A program made the translations under genes and the position numbers. Shown one piece after another: positions 34,684 through 43,152 of a DNA stretch of 64,000 bases. The first letter of the stretch is position 1, and each line of letters opens with the position of its first letter. The notes beneath the pieces were generated by a model. That model worked only from the letters and a program-made list of their open reading frames with translations, ran no database searches and had not been told where the DNA came from. Source of the DNA: Aurantimonas sp036549475 (GTDB lineage: Bacteria > Pseudomonadota > Alphaproteobacteria > Rhizobiales > Rhizobiaceae); contig NZ_JAZHLI010000002.1 in assembly GCF_036549475.1 (NCBI RefSeq), positions 124,001 through 188,000 on the forward strand, given 5' to 3'.

Positions 34684-35825
34684 GCGGCCTCGAGAGGCCG
34701 ATCCCGGATGCACAGGCCACCACCGACGATCGGCGGTTCATGGCCGCCGCCATCCGCTATGCCCAGCGCCATGTCGGGCGGACGGCGACCAATCCCTCGG
34801 TCGCCACCCTGATCGTGCGCAACGATGGTGCAGGACCGCGCATCGTCGGCCGCGGCGTCACGGCGGTGGGCGGCCGGCCCCATGCCGAAACCGTGGCGCT
34901 GGCCGAGGCGGGGGAACTGGCCCGCGGCGCAACCGCCTACGTCACGCTCGAACCCTGCGCCCATCACGGCCGCACCCCACCCTGCGCCGAGGCGCTGGTG
35001 GTGGCCGGGATCGCCCGGGTCGTGTCGGCGGCGGGCGATCCCGACCCGCGCGTCGACGGCCGCGGCCACGCGATCCTGCGCGCCGGCGGATTGGCGGTGA
35101 CGCCGCGCGTCATGGCGGCCGAGGCCGCCGCACCGATCTCGGGCTATCTCACAAGGCATCGCGACAACCGCCCGGAAATCCTGCTGAAAATGGCTGTTTC
35201 CACCGACGGAAAGATCGGTATCCGGGGTGGCGGCCAGGTCAAGATCACCGGGCAGGTGGCCGATGCGCAGACCCATCTGGAGCGTGCCCGCCACGACATG
35301 ATTCTCGTCGGTGCCGGGACGGCGCAGGAGGACGATCCGCGGCTCGATTGCCGGCTGCCGGGAATGGCCGACCGCTCGCCCAACCGGATCGTGCTCGATC
35401 CGCGACTGCGCACGCGGCCGGAGCAGACCCTTGCTCGGACCGCGGCGGACACGCCGACGCTGATCGCCACGCTCTCCAGCGCCGATCCGGCGAGCCGGGC
35501 GGAACTGGCCCGTCAGGGTGTCCAGTTCATCGCCTGCGAGGCGGATCCGGCAACCGGCCGCATTGCGCTCCCCGAGCTCCTGGAAGACCTGGCCGCGACG
35601 GGCATTTCCAGCGTCCTGGTGGAGGGCGGCGCCGAGACCGGTGCCAGCTTCCTCGACGGCGACCTGGTCGACCGGCTGATCCTGGTGCAGGGGCCGGTCG
35701 AGATCGGCGAGACCGGCGTCAGCGCGCCGATCGACGTCGCGACCGCGCGCCAGCGCTTCCGGCTGGTGCGCGAATATCGCTTCGGCGAGGACCACTGGTT
35801 CGAATTCGAGAGAAGGACTGCCTGA
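34680..35825 (+). CDS. ribD: Bifunctional riboflavin biosynthesis protein RibD
   Basis: Deaminates and then reduces the early pyrimidine intermediate of riboflavin synthesis. The 381-residue protein has the N-terminal deaminase zinc motif (PHAET, then EPCAHHGRTPPCA, about residues 60-105) and the C-terminal reductase domain (LLKMAVSTDGKI, VEGGAETGASF). The GTG at 34680 overlaps the nrdR stop (GTGA) and has GGACGAGA upstream; an ATG at 34740 would be shorter by 20 residues. The stop overlaps ribE by one base, pointing to translational coupling. Confidence 0.94.
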   Translation: MSGLERPIPDAQATTDDRRFMAAAIRYAQRHVGRTATNPSVATLIVRNDGAGPRIVGRGVTAVGGRPHAETVALAEAGELARGATAYVTLEPCAHHGRTPPCAEALVVAGIARVVSAAGDPDPRVDGRGHAILRAGGLAVTPRVMAAEAAAPISGYLTRHRDNRPEILLKMAVSTDGKIGIRGGGQVKITGQVADAQTHLERARHDMILVGAGTAQEDDPRLDCRLPGMADRSPNRIVLDPRLRTRPEQTLARTAADTPTLIATLSSADPASRAELARQGVQFIACEADPATGRIALPELLEDLAATGISSVLVEGGAETGASFLDGDLVDRLILVQGPVEIGETGVSAPIDVATARQRFRLVREYRFGEDHWFEFERRTA

Positions 35826-36442
35826 TGTTCACCGGGATCGTCACCGATGTCGGGCGGATCGTCCGCACGGACAAGCTCGATGCAGGCCGACGCTTTCGCA
35901 TCGCCACGGCCTACGATCCGGCGGGCATCGATCTGGGCGCATCGATCGCCTGTTCCGGCGTCTGCCTGACGGTGACCGCGCTGTCGCAGCCGGGCGAACG
36001 AGAGCCTTGGTTCGAGGTGGAGGCCTGGGAGGAGGCGCTGCGCCTGACCACCGCCGGCACGTGGGAGGAGGGCACCGCCATCAATCTGGAGCGGTCCCTG
36101 AAGATCGGCGACGAGATCGGCGGACATCTCGTTTCCGGCCATGTGGACGGGCTGGCCGAGATCGTCTCTATGACGGACGAGGGAGAGGCGGTTCGCTTCA
36201 CGCTGCGCGCGCCCAAAGACCTCAAGCGGTTCATCGCCCGCAAGGGCTCGGTCTGCCTCGACGGGACCTCGCTGACGGTCAACGGCGTCGACGACGATCG
36301 CTTCGATGTGCTGCTGATCCGCCATTCGCTGGCCGTCACGACCTGGGGCGAGCGGAAATCCGGTGACAGGGTGAATCTCGAGGTCGACCAGATCGCGCGC
36401 TACGCCGAACGCCTGTTCGGGGACCGGTCCGCGGCCGCCTGA
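35825..36442 (+). CDS. ribE: Riboflavin synthase alpha chain
   Basis: Catalyses the final dismutation of two 6,7-dimethyl-8-ribityllumazine molecules to riboflavin. The 205-residue protein starts with the diagnostic MFTGIVTDVG and shows the two homologous barrel halves: SIACSGVCLTVT with GHLVSGHVDG, and SVCLDGTSLTVNGV. It is coupled to ribD by a one-base overlap and followed by ribH after 147 bp. Confidence 0.96.
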   Translation: MFTGIVTDVGRIVRTDKLDAGRRFRIATAYDPAGIDLGASIACSGVCLTVTALSQPGEREPWFEVEAWEEALRLTTAGTWEEGTAINLERSLKIGDEIGGHLVSGHVDGLAEIVSMTDEGEAVRFTLRAPKDLKRFIARKGSVCLDGTSLTVNGVDDDRFDVLLIRHSLAVTTWGERKSGDRVNLEVDQIARYAERLFGDRSAAA

Positions 36443-36589
36443 CATCTTGGTTGGTCCGCACTACTCGTGCTTTCACGCCGGTCGAAACGGTTTTCGCCGG
36501 GTGCCGACACGCTTTCGCCGCCTCGATCCTGTTGCGTGCGGCGCGCGCGAGGGGTAACCCACGCCATCGCTTCTCCGAAGGATACCGCA

Positions 36590-37039
36590 ATGGCTGCCAG
36601 GCTGAATCTCCTCGTCGTCGAGGCCCGCTTCTATGACCCCATCGCAGACCTTCTGCTGGAGGGCGCGAAGGCGGCATTGACGCAAGCCGGCGCCGATTTC
36701 GACGTGGTCACCGTTCCCGGCGCACTCGAAGTGCCGGCCGCGATCGGCTTCGCGCTCGGTGCCGCGGATGAGGCCGGCACCGACTATGACGGCTTTGTCG
36801 CGCTGGGCTGCGTGATTCGCGGCGAGACCTATCATTTCGAGCTGGTGTCGAATGAATCGGCGCGCGCACTGACCGATCTGTCGGTCCAGGAGTCGATCGC
36901 GCTGGGCAACGGTATCCTGACCGTCGAGAACGAGGCACAGGCGCTGGAACGGGCCGACCCCAAGCGCAAGGACAAGGGCGGCGCGGCCGCGCGCACGGCG
37001 CTGGCGATGATCGCCCTGCGCGAGCGGATGGGAGCCTGA
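36590..37039 (+). CDS. ribH: 6,7-dimethyl-8-ribityllumazine synthase
   Basis: Condenses the ribityl-pyrimidine with dihydroxybutanone phosphate to form lumazine. The 149-residue protein has the typical VPGALEVPAAIGFAL and ALGCVIRGETYHFE, including the catalytic histidine, plus ESIALGNGILTVEN. Start at 36590 with GAAGGAT upstream. The 147-bp gap before it does not contain the conserved FMN-riboswitch core. nusB begins four bases after the stop. Confidence 0.95.
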   Translation: MAARLNLLVVEARFYDPIADLLLEGAKAALTQAGADFDVVTVPGALEVPAAIGFALGAADEAGTDYDGFVALGCVIRGETYHFELVSNESARALTDLSVQESIALGNGILTVENEAQALERADPKRKDKGGAAARTALAMIALRERMGA

Positions 37040-37042
37040 TCC

Positions 37043-37573
37043 ATGGCGAAGTCCGAACCGCAGGGCCGTCCCGTCAAGCAGGCCAACAAGCGCGGTGCCG
37101 CGCGGCTCGCCGCGGTGCAGGCGCTCTACCAGATGGAGGTCGGCGGCACGGCCCTGATGGAGACCGTCGCCGAGTACGAGAATTTCCGGCTGGGCGGCGA
37201 GATCGACGGCGAGACCTATCGCGATGCCGATGCCGCGTGGTTCCGCGACGTGGTTTCCGGCGTCGTGCGCAGCCAGACGGAGATCGACCCGAAGATCCAC
37301 GCCGCGCTACCCACCGACTGGCCGCTGTCGCGTATCGACACGACGCTGCGGGCGATCCTGCGGGCAGGCACCTACGAGTTGTCGCACCGCAAGGATGTGC
37401 CGGTCGCGGTGATCGTCTCGGAATATATCGATGTCGCCAAGGCCTTCTACACGGGTGACGAGCCGGGGCTGGTCAATGCCGTGCTCGACCGCGTGGCGCG
37501 CAGCGTGCGCGGGGAAAAGGGCGGGGACGTCGGCCCCCGCCGCGGCGAAGCCGGCGGTGAACCTTCGGCGTGA
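37043..37573 (+). CDS. nusB: Transcription antitermination factor NusB
   Basis: RNA-binding factor that, with NusE (S10), prevents premature termination in rRNA operons. The 176-residue protein has the family start ARLAAVQALYQMEVGG, the IDTTLRAILRAGTYEL segment and the end VAKAFYTGDEPGLVNAVLD. A short basic C-terminal tail is extra. It directly follows ribH and overlaps the next gene by four bases (GTGA), consistent with the classical ribH-nusB pair. Confidence 0.95.
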   Translation: MAKSEPQGRPVKQANKRGAARLAAVQALYQMEVGGTALMETVAEYENFRLGGEIDGETYRDADAAWFRDVVSGVVRSQTEIDPKIHAALPTDWPLSRIDTTLRAILRAGTYELSHRKDVPVAVIVSEYIDVAKAFYTGDEPGLVNAVLDRVARSVRGEKGGDVGPRRGEAGGEPSA

Positions 37574-38814
37574 GCGCCGCGGCCGATAGGTCCCCGGCGG
37601 CGGGCGCCGTGCTCGGCGAGAAGACCGTCCGGCGCAACGCCATCATCCTGGGCGCCGCACAGGCGCTGTGCGGCGCCGCCGGCCCCGTCGCCATCTCCAT
37701 CGGCGGGCTTGCCGGTTCGTGGCTGCTGCTGGCCGACAAGTCGCTCGCGACGCTGCCGGTGACCGGCTACAATCTCGGCGTGGCGATCGGCGCGCTGCCG
37801 GCAGCGGCGCTGATGCGTGCGGTCGGCCGGCGATATGGCTTCATTTCCGGCGCCCTCGTCACCTCGACCGGCGGGCTTGTCGCCGCGATGGCGTTGTTCC
37901 AGGAAAGCTTCTGGCTGTTCGCCCTGGCGCTGATGCTGGTGGGGGTTGGCGGCTCGTTCGTCCAGCAATATCGCTTCGCCGCCACCGATGGCGCGCGTCG
38001 GTCCTACCAGTCGCGGGCCATCTCGATCGTCCTTGCCGGTGGCATCTTCGCCGCGGTGATCGGCCCGCAGACGGTGCGTTATTCGGCCGATCTGTTCCTG
38101 CCGGTCGAATTTGCCGGCGCCTTCATCGGCCTCGTCTTTCTGGGTCTCGCCGGTGCCGCGGTCCTGACCTTCCTGCGCATCCCCGACAGTCCGGAGGAGG
38201 GCCATCCGGCCGATCTGCTGCCGGCGCGGCCGCTTGCGCAGGTGGCGCTGCAGCCCCGGTTCCTGGCCGGGCTGTTCTGCGGCGTCGGCAGTTATGCCAT
38301 GATGAGCTTCGTGATGACCGGAGCGCCGCTGGCGATGGTCGGCTGCGGCCTGTCCAAGGACATCAGCACGCTGGGCATCCAGTGGCATGTTCTGGCCATG
38401 TTCGGCCCGAGCTTCTTCACGGGCCGGCTGATCCAGCGCTTTGGCAAGGAGCGCATCGTCGCGACGGGGCTGCTGCTGCTGGCAGCCAGCGCGGCCGTGT
38501 CCCTGTCGGGCCTTGCGGTCTGGCAGTTCTGGACCGGGCTGGTGCTTCTCGGCCTCGGCTGGAATTTCGGCTTCATCGGTTCGACCGCCATCGTCGCCGA
38601 GACCTACCGACCGTCGGAGAAGAACAAGACCCAAGGGCTGCACGACTTCATCCTGTTCTCGTCGGTTTCCCTGGCCTCGTTCCTGTCGGGGCGCACATTC
38701 GTCGCCGCCGGCTGGGAGACGATGAACATGGTCGTCTTCCCGGTGGTCTTCCTCTGCCTCGTCGTGCTCGTCCTCCAGGCGAAATTCGCGCCGCTCGATC
38801 CAGCCGCCGAGTGA
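37570..38814 (+). CDS. MFS transporter
   Basis: A 414-residue major facilitator protein with 12 predicted hydrophobic helices. The first-half loop motif appears as RAVGRRYGFISGALV and the second-half equivalent as QRFGKERIVATGLLL. No substrate signature is recognisable. The GTG start overlaps the nusB stop (GTGA), so it is translated as the last gene of the rib-nusB unit. MFS permeases of this kind are often found behind nusB in Hyphomicrobiales; whether it carries a flavin-related compound is only a guess from context. Confidence 0.88.
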   Translation: MSAAADRSPAAGAVLGEKTVRRNAIILGAAQALCGAAGPVAISIGGLAGSWLLLADKSLATLPVTGYNLGVAIGALPAAALMRAVGRRYGFISGALVTSTGGLVAAMALFQESFWLFALALMLVGVGGSFVQQYRFAATDGARRSYQSRAISIVLAGGIFAAVIGPQTVRYSADLFLPVEFAGAFIGLVFLGLAGAAVLTFLRIPDSPEEGHPADLLPARPLAQVALQPRFLAGLFCGVGSYAMMSFVMTGAPLAMVGCGLSKDISTLGIQWHVLAMFGPSFFTGRLIQRFGKERIVATGLLLLAASAAVSLSGLAVWQFWTGLVLLGLGWNFGFIGSTAIVAETYRPSEKNKTQGLHDFILFSSVSLASFLSGRTFVAAGWETMNMVVFPVVFLCLVVLVLQAKFAPLDPAAE

Positions 38815-38908
38815 GACGCTTCCGCTCTGTGCCTTGCGCGCCGCGTGATCCCGCGGGGCCGGCCATTCCGGCCATGCCTGCTTGCTGGCGTGGCTGACGA
38901 TCAGGGCG

Positions 38909-38935
38909 CTTGACGACTTGCCGACTCCATATAAC
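38909..38935 (+). promoter_or_regulatory. Candidate promoter of hppA
   Basis: CTTGACG (38909-38915) lies ahead of CCATATAAC (38927-38935). The elements resemble either a sigma-32 promoter with a 12-bp spacer or a short-spaced sigma-70 promoter. The position is about 95 bp before hppA. Confidence 0.35.
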
Positions 38936-39027
38936 CTCGGCTCCGCTAGGCAAGGCGGGGGAGCCCCGTCTTCGGCGCAATAATCGAAGATTGCCGGACC
39001 AAACCGGCACGAATCCGAGGGGACAGC

Positions 39028-41178
39028 ATGCCGACAACACTCATAGTGGTGGCCCTTTGCGGGCTGCTGGCTCTTGCCTATGCGGCCTGGGCTACGCGAT
39101 CGGTCCTGGCGGCCGACCAGGGCAACGCCCGTATGCAGGAAATCGCCGGGGCAATCCGCGAAGGCGCCCAGGCCTATCTCGCCCGCCAATACACGACGAT
39201 CGCCATCGTCGGCGTCGTCGTGGCGATCATCACCGGTCTCCTGCTGTCGGCCTACGCCGCCGCCGGCTTCGTGATCGGTGCGGTTTTATCCGGCCTGGCG
39301 GGCTTCATCGGCATGAATGTCTCGGTGCGGGCCAATGTGCGCACCGCCCAGGCCTGCTCGCGCTCGCTCAGCCTCGGGCTTGGCATCGCCTTCAAGTCCG
39401 GCGCGATCACCGGCCTTCTGGTGGCCGGACTCGCGCTCCTGGGCGTTACCCTGTATTTCCTGTTCCTGACCGTCTGGCTCGGCCTCGACGTGTCCGACCG
39501 CACGGTGATCGACTCGCTGGTGTCGCTCGGCTTCGGCGCCTCGCTGATCTCCATCTTCGCCCGTCTCGGCGGCGGCATCTTCACCAAGGGTGCCGATGTG
39601 GGCGGCGATCTCGTCGGCAAGGTTGAGGCCGGCATTCCCGAGGACGACCCGCGCAATCCGGCCACTATCGCCGACAATGTCGGCGACAATGTCGGTGACT
39701 GCGCCGGCATGGCGGCGGATCTCTTCGAGACCTATGCGGTGACCATCGTCGCGACCATGGTGCTCGGCGCGATCTTCTTTGCCGGGACCGACATCATCGA
39801 AAGCGTCATGATCTATCCGCTGGCCATCGGCGGCGCCTGCATCCTGACCTCGATCGTCGGTACCTTCTTCGTGCGCCTCGGCACCAATGGCTCGATCATG
39901 GGGGCGCTCTACAAGGGCCTGTGGGCGACGACGCTGCTGTCGATCGTCGGCATCGCCGTCGCCACCTGGGCAACCATCGGTTTCGGCGATATCGGCGAAT
40001 CGACCCGCGGCGTGGTGATCAACGGTCTCAACCTGTTCGTCTGCGGCATCATCGGCCTCGTGGTGACCGGCCTGATCGTCTGGATCACCGAATACTACAC
40101 GGGCGTCGGCTTCCGGCCGGTCCGCTCGATCAGCGAGGCGTCGGTCTCCGGCCACGGCACCAATGTCATCCAGGGACTCGCCATCTCCCTGGAATCGACG
40201 GCGCTGCCGACGATCGTCATCGTCGCCGGCATCATCTCGACCTTCCAGCTTGCCGGCCTCTACGGCACCGGCATCGCGGTGACGGCCATGCTGGGCATTG
40301 CCGGCATGATCGTGGCGCTCGACGCCTTCGGGCCGGTCACCGACAATGCCGGTGGCATTGCCGAGATGGCCGGCCTGCCGGCGGATGTCAGGCGGTCCAC
40401 CGACGCTCTCGACGCCGTCGGCAACACCACCAAGGCGGTCACCAAGGGCTATGCGATCGGCTCGGCCGGTCTCGGCGCCCTGGTGCTGTTTGCGGCCTAC
40501 AATTACGACCTGGCCTATTTCGTCGAGCAGGCGAATGCCGGCAACGGCTTCGAGTATTTTCGGGGTGTCGAACCGGACTTCGCGCTGACCAATCCCTTCG
40601 TGGTGGTCGGCCTTCTGCTGGGAGGGCTCATCCCCTTCCTGTTCGGCGGCATCGCCATGACGGCCGTCGGCCGGGCGGCGAGCTCGGTGGTGGACGAGGT
40701 GCGTCGCCAGTTCCGGGAGAAGCCGGGCATCATGGCCGGCACCGAACGGCCGGACTATGCCCGTGCCGTCGACCTGCTGACCAAGGCGGCCATCCGCGAG
40801 ATGATCGTGCCGTCGCTGCTGCCGGTGCTGGCACCGATCGTGGTGTATTTCGGCGTGCTGCTGATCGCCGACAAGAGCCAGGCCTTCTCGGCGGTCGGTG
40901 CGATGCTGCTCGGCGTCATCGTCACGGGCATCTTCGTCGCCATCTCGATGACGTCCGGCGGCGGTGCCTGGGACAATGCGAAGAAGTCCTTCGAGGACGG
41001 CTTCGTGGACAGTGCCGGCGTGCGCCACGTGAAGGGGTCGGACGCGCACAAGGCTTCGGTTACCGGCGATACGGTGGGCGATCCCTACAAGGACACCGCC
41101 GGTCCGGCGGTCAATCCGGCGATCAAGATCACCAACATCGTCGCCCTGCTGCTGCTGGCGGTGCTGGCGCACAACTGA
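39028..41178 (+). CDS. hppA: Membrane-bound proton-translocating pyrophosphatase
   Basis: Hydrolyses pyrophosphate and pumps protons across the membrane. The 716-residue protein has about 16 hydrophobic helices. The catalytic acidic motif is in GGGIFTKGADVGGDLVGKVE and IPEDDPRNPATIADNVGDN; the second acidic cluster is in GDTVGDPYKDTAGPAVNP. The diagnostic segment reads GNTTKAVTKGYAIGS, with K at the position that is A in potassium-dependent enzymes, so this should be the K+-independent type. Common in Hyphomicrobiales. It has its own promoter candidate and a strong terminator. Confidence 0.97.
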   Translation: MPTTLIVVALCGLLALAYAAWATRSVLAADQGNARMQEIAGAIREGAQAYLARQYTTIAIVGVVVAIITGLLLSAYAAAGFVIGAVLSGLAGFIGMNVSVRANVRTAQACSRSLSLGLGIAFKSGAITGLLVAGLALLGVTLYFLFLTVWLGLDVSDRTVIDSLVSLGFGASLISIFARLGGGIFTKGADVGGDLVGKVEAGIPEDDPRNPATIADNVGDNVGDCAGMAADLFETYAVTIVATMVLGAIFFAGTDIIESVMIYPLAIGGACILTSIVGTFFVRLGTNGSIMGALYKGLWATTLLSIVGIAVATWATIGFGDIGESTRGVVINGLNLFVCGIIGLVVTGLIVWITEYYTGVGFRPVRSISEASVSGHGTNVIQGLAISLESTALPTIVIVAGIISTFQLAGLYGTGIAVTAMLGIAGMIVALDAFGPVTDNAGGIAEMAGLPADVRRSTDALDAVGNTTKAVTKGYAIGSAGLGALVLFAAYNYDLAYFVEQANAGNGFEYFRGVEPDFALTNPFVVVGLLLGGLIPFLFGGIAMTAVGRAASSVVDEVRRQFREKPGIMAGTERPDYARAVDLLTKAAIREMIVPSLLPVLAPIVVYFGVLLIADKSQAFSAVGAMLLGVIVTGIFVAISMTSGGGAWDNAKKSFEDGFVDSAGVRHVKGSDAHKASVTGDTVGDPYKDTAGPAVNPAIKITNIVALLLLAVLAHN

Positions 41179-41201
41179 TCGCCAGCCGACGACTGAATGC
41201 G

Positions 41202-41239
41202 AAAGGCCCCGCGGGTTGCAGAACCCGCGGGGCCTTTTT
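41202..41239. terminator. Strong bidirectional terminator between hppA and bamE
   Basis: Perfect 16-bp stem (41202-41217/41222-41237) with a GCAG loop and T-run to 41239; the A-rich 5' arm also gives a U-run on the other strand, serving the convergent bamE. Confidence 0.95.
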
Positions 41240-41267
41240 GTATCGCCGGAGCTTCGGGCAGGCGCCC

Positions 41268-41732
41268 TTAGAGGTTCGGGCCGGGGCTGCCGCTGCCGGT
41301 ATCGGTCAGGATCTGGCCGAGGAAGGTACGGTCCTGGCCGCCCGTCGGCGTCGTGCGGGAGATGAAGTCGAAGAGCTGGCCGTCCTGCAGGCCGTAATTG
41401 GCGATGCGCTCGACCCGGCCTTCGCCGTTGAAATAGACGGCCAGGACTCTCTGGTCGACGAGCTGCGGCTTCATGAAGGCGACCGGCCGGACCCGCTTCT
41501 GGGAGATGTAGTAGAACACTTCGCTATCGAAGGTCGCGGTCGTGGAGGGCGACCCCAGCGCCAGCAGCACCTGTTCGCGGCTCGAGCCGACTGGGACCAG
41601 CTCGACGGTCTTTTCGTCGATCACATAGCCCTGGGTCAGCACCTCGCTGGTCGTGCAGTTCGACAGGGCCAGGACGCCCAGAATGGCGGCCGAGGCGAGG
41701 AGAGGGCGCTTGAGTCGGACGGAAGGCTTCAC
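41268..41732 (-). CDS. bamE: Outer membrane assembly lipoprotein BamE/OmlA
   Basis: Small lipoprotein of the BAM complex that inserts outer-membrane beta-barrels. The 154-residue protein has a signal peptide ending LALSNC, an imperfect lipobox (N before the cysteine instead of G/A). The SmpA/OmlA domain follows: GYVIDEKTVELVPVGSSREQ, then LGSPSTTATFDSEVFYYIS. The C-terminal extension is glycine/threonine-rich. It is divergent from the ubiquinol-cytochrome c chaperone gene, an arrangement conserved in the order. Confidence 0.93.
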   Translation of the reverse strand: MKPSVRLKRPLLASAAILGVLALSNCTTSEVLTQGYVIDEKTVELVPVGSSREQVLLALGSPSTTATFDSEVFYYISQKRVRPVAFMKPQLVDQRVLAVYFNGEGRVERIANYGLQDGQLFDFISRTTPTGGQDRTFLGQILTDTGSGSPGPNL

Positions 41733-41946
41733 GCTGGCTTACTCCTTGAGGCCATCGCCGATACGCGGCTGGCAGGTCCGTTGCCGCCTTTCCTGGCGCC
41801 GACCGGCCGGATACCCGCGAGAGCAGGCACCTCCGGCTGGCGCGCGAGCGCGGCGGGTGGGTTTTGGTAAAGCACCTTCGGGAACGTTGCAATCGATCCG
41901 GCGGTGTGGCACCGCCCTCGCAGTGCAGCCATCGATCGGCCCAGCA

Positions 41947-42486
41947 ATGTTTCAACGCTTCAGAGCCAACCGGCGCCACCGGGCGCGCAATCGCGAGGTC
42001 GTCGACGATCTCTATACTGCGCTGGTGAACCGCTCGCGCCAGGACGATCTCTATCTGGCCTGCGCCGTACCCGACACAGTGATGGGTCGGTTCGAGGCGC
42101 TGACGGTCCATGTCTTCCTGTTCCTGCGCCGCTGCCGCGACGAGCCCTCGCTGAAGCCGCTGGCGCAGGAGGTGGTCGACCGGTTCATCACCGATGTGGA
42201 GGATTCGATCCGCGAATTGGGGGTCGGCGATCCGTCGGTGCCCAAGCGCATGCGCAAGCTGGCCGGCATCTTCTACGAGCGCGTCGCCGCCTATGATCCG
42301 GCGCTCGACGCCGGCGACGAGGCGGCGCTGGCGGGCGCATTGAAGGGACGGGCCGTTCCCGCGGACGCGCCGCAGGATGCAACGGCGCGCCTTGCGTCCT
42401 ACATGGTGGCCGAACACACGCGATTTGAGGCGATTGCGGCGGAGACGATCCTGGCCGGCACGCTTCAGCCGAGGACCCTGCCATGA
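41947..42486 (+). CDS. Ubiquinol-cytochrome c chaperone family protein (CBP3/UQCC1-like)
   Basis: A 179-residue helical protein of the family that includes mitochondrial Cbp3/UQCC1, needed for cytochrome b and bc1-complex assembly. The family stretch DLYLACAVPDTVMGRFEALTV in pieces (CAVPDTVMGRFE, then HVFLFLRRCRDE, QEVVDRFITDVEDSIREL, VPKRMRKLAG, FYERVAAYDPAL) is clear. Start chosen at 41947 (MFQRFRANRR); the longer upstream frame is not conserved. The stop overlaps the DUF177 gene by four bases (ATGA), so the two are coupled. Confidence 0.92.
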   Translation: MFQRFRANRRHRARNREVVDDLYTALVNRSRQDDLYLACAVPDTVMGRFEALTVHVFLFLRRCRDEPSLKPLAQEVVDRFITDVEDSIRELGVGDPSVPKRMRKLAGIFYERVAAYDPALDAGDEAALAGALKGRAVPADAPQDATARLASYMVAEHTRFEAIAAETILAGTLQPRTLP

Positions 42487-43064
42487 AAGATCCCCAGACC
42501 GGACCGGACCCCATCCGCCTGCATATCGCCGCCGAGAGGCTGCCGCGCGACGGCCTCGAGATCCGCTACGAGGCGAACGCGGCCGAGCGGGCTGCGCTGG
42601 CGCGGCATCTGGAGATCGTCGAGGTGAGCGAGCTCAGGGCGGACCTGACGGCATCGCGCTGGCGCGGCGAGGGCGTCAGGGTCAAGGGCCGGCTCCGGGC
42701 CGTCGTCGTGCAGGAGAGCGTGGTGACGCTCGACCCGCTGCGCCAGAGCATCGACGAGCCGTTCGAGACCAGTTTCGTTCCCGAGGGCTCGCGCCTGGCG
42801 CCCGTGCTCCAGACCGGCGAGAACGAGATCCATGTCGACCCCGAGGGCGAGGATCCGCCCGAGACCTTCCGCGGGCCGCAGATCGATGTCGGGCCGTTCC
42901 TGGTGGAAGCGCTCTCGCTGGCGCTCGACCCCTATCCACGCGAATCCGGCGCGAGCTTCGAAGCCATCGACACCGATCCCGATCCCAAGGCCGGCGTGCG
43001 GTCGGCCTTCGACGTGCTTACCAATCTGGTGCCGGCGAACAGGAAGGACGGCGAGGGGACATGA
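42483..43064 (+). CDS. DUF177/YceD family protein
   Basis: A 193-residue cytosolic protein of the YceD (DUF177) family. In many bacteria this gene precedes rpmF-plsX; here plsX follows directly and rpmF is absent from the interval. Visible features are the central GVRVKGRLRAVVVQESVVTL strand region and the acidic stretch FLVEALSLALDPYP near the C-terminus. The four cysteines of some homologues are absent. Links to 23S rRNA/large-subunit assembly are known for the family, but a role here is inferred. Confidence 0.88.
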   Translation: MKDPQTGPDPIRLHIAAERLPRDGLEIRYEANAAERAALARHLEIVEVSELRADLTASRWRGEGVRVKGRLRAVVVQESVVTLDPLRQSIDEPFETSFVPEGSRLAPVLQTGENEIHVDPEGEDPPETFRGPQIDVGPFLVEALSLALDPYPRESGASFEAIDTDPDPKAGVRSAFDVLTNLVPANRKDGEGT

Positions 43065-43152
43065 CAGTTTCAATTCGGCGGTTGCTGTTCACGCGTAAAC
43101 CGATATCTTCGCGCCGCGCCGCCAGGATGCCGCGCGCAAAGGCGAGAGACCA

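Noticed and set aside
36443..36589. FMN riboswitch before ribH
   Set aside because: The conserved aptamer core is not present.
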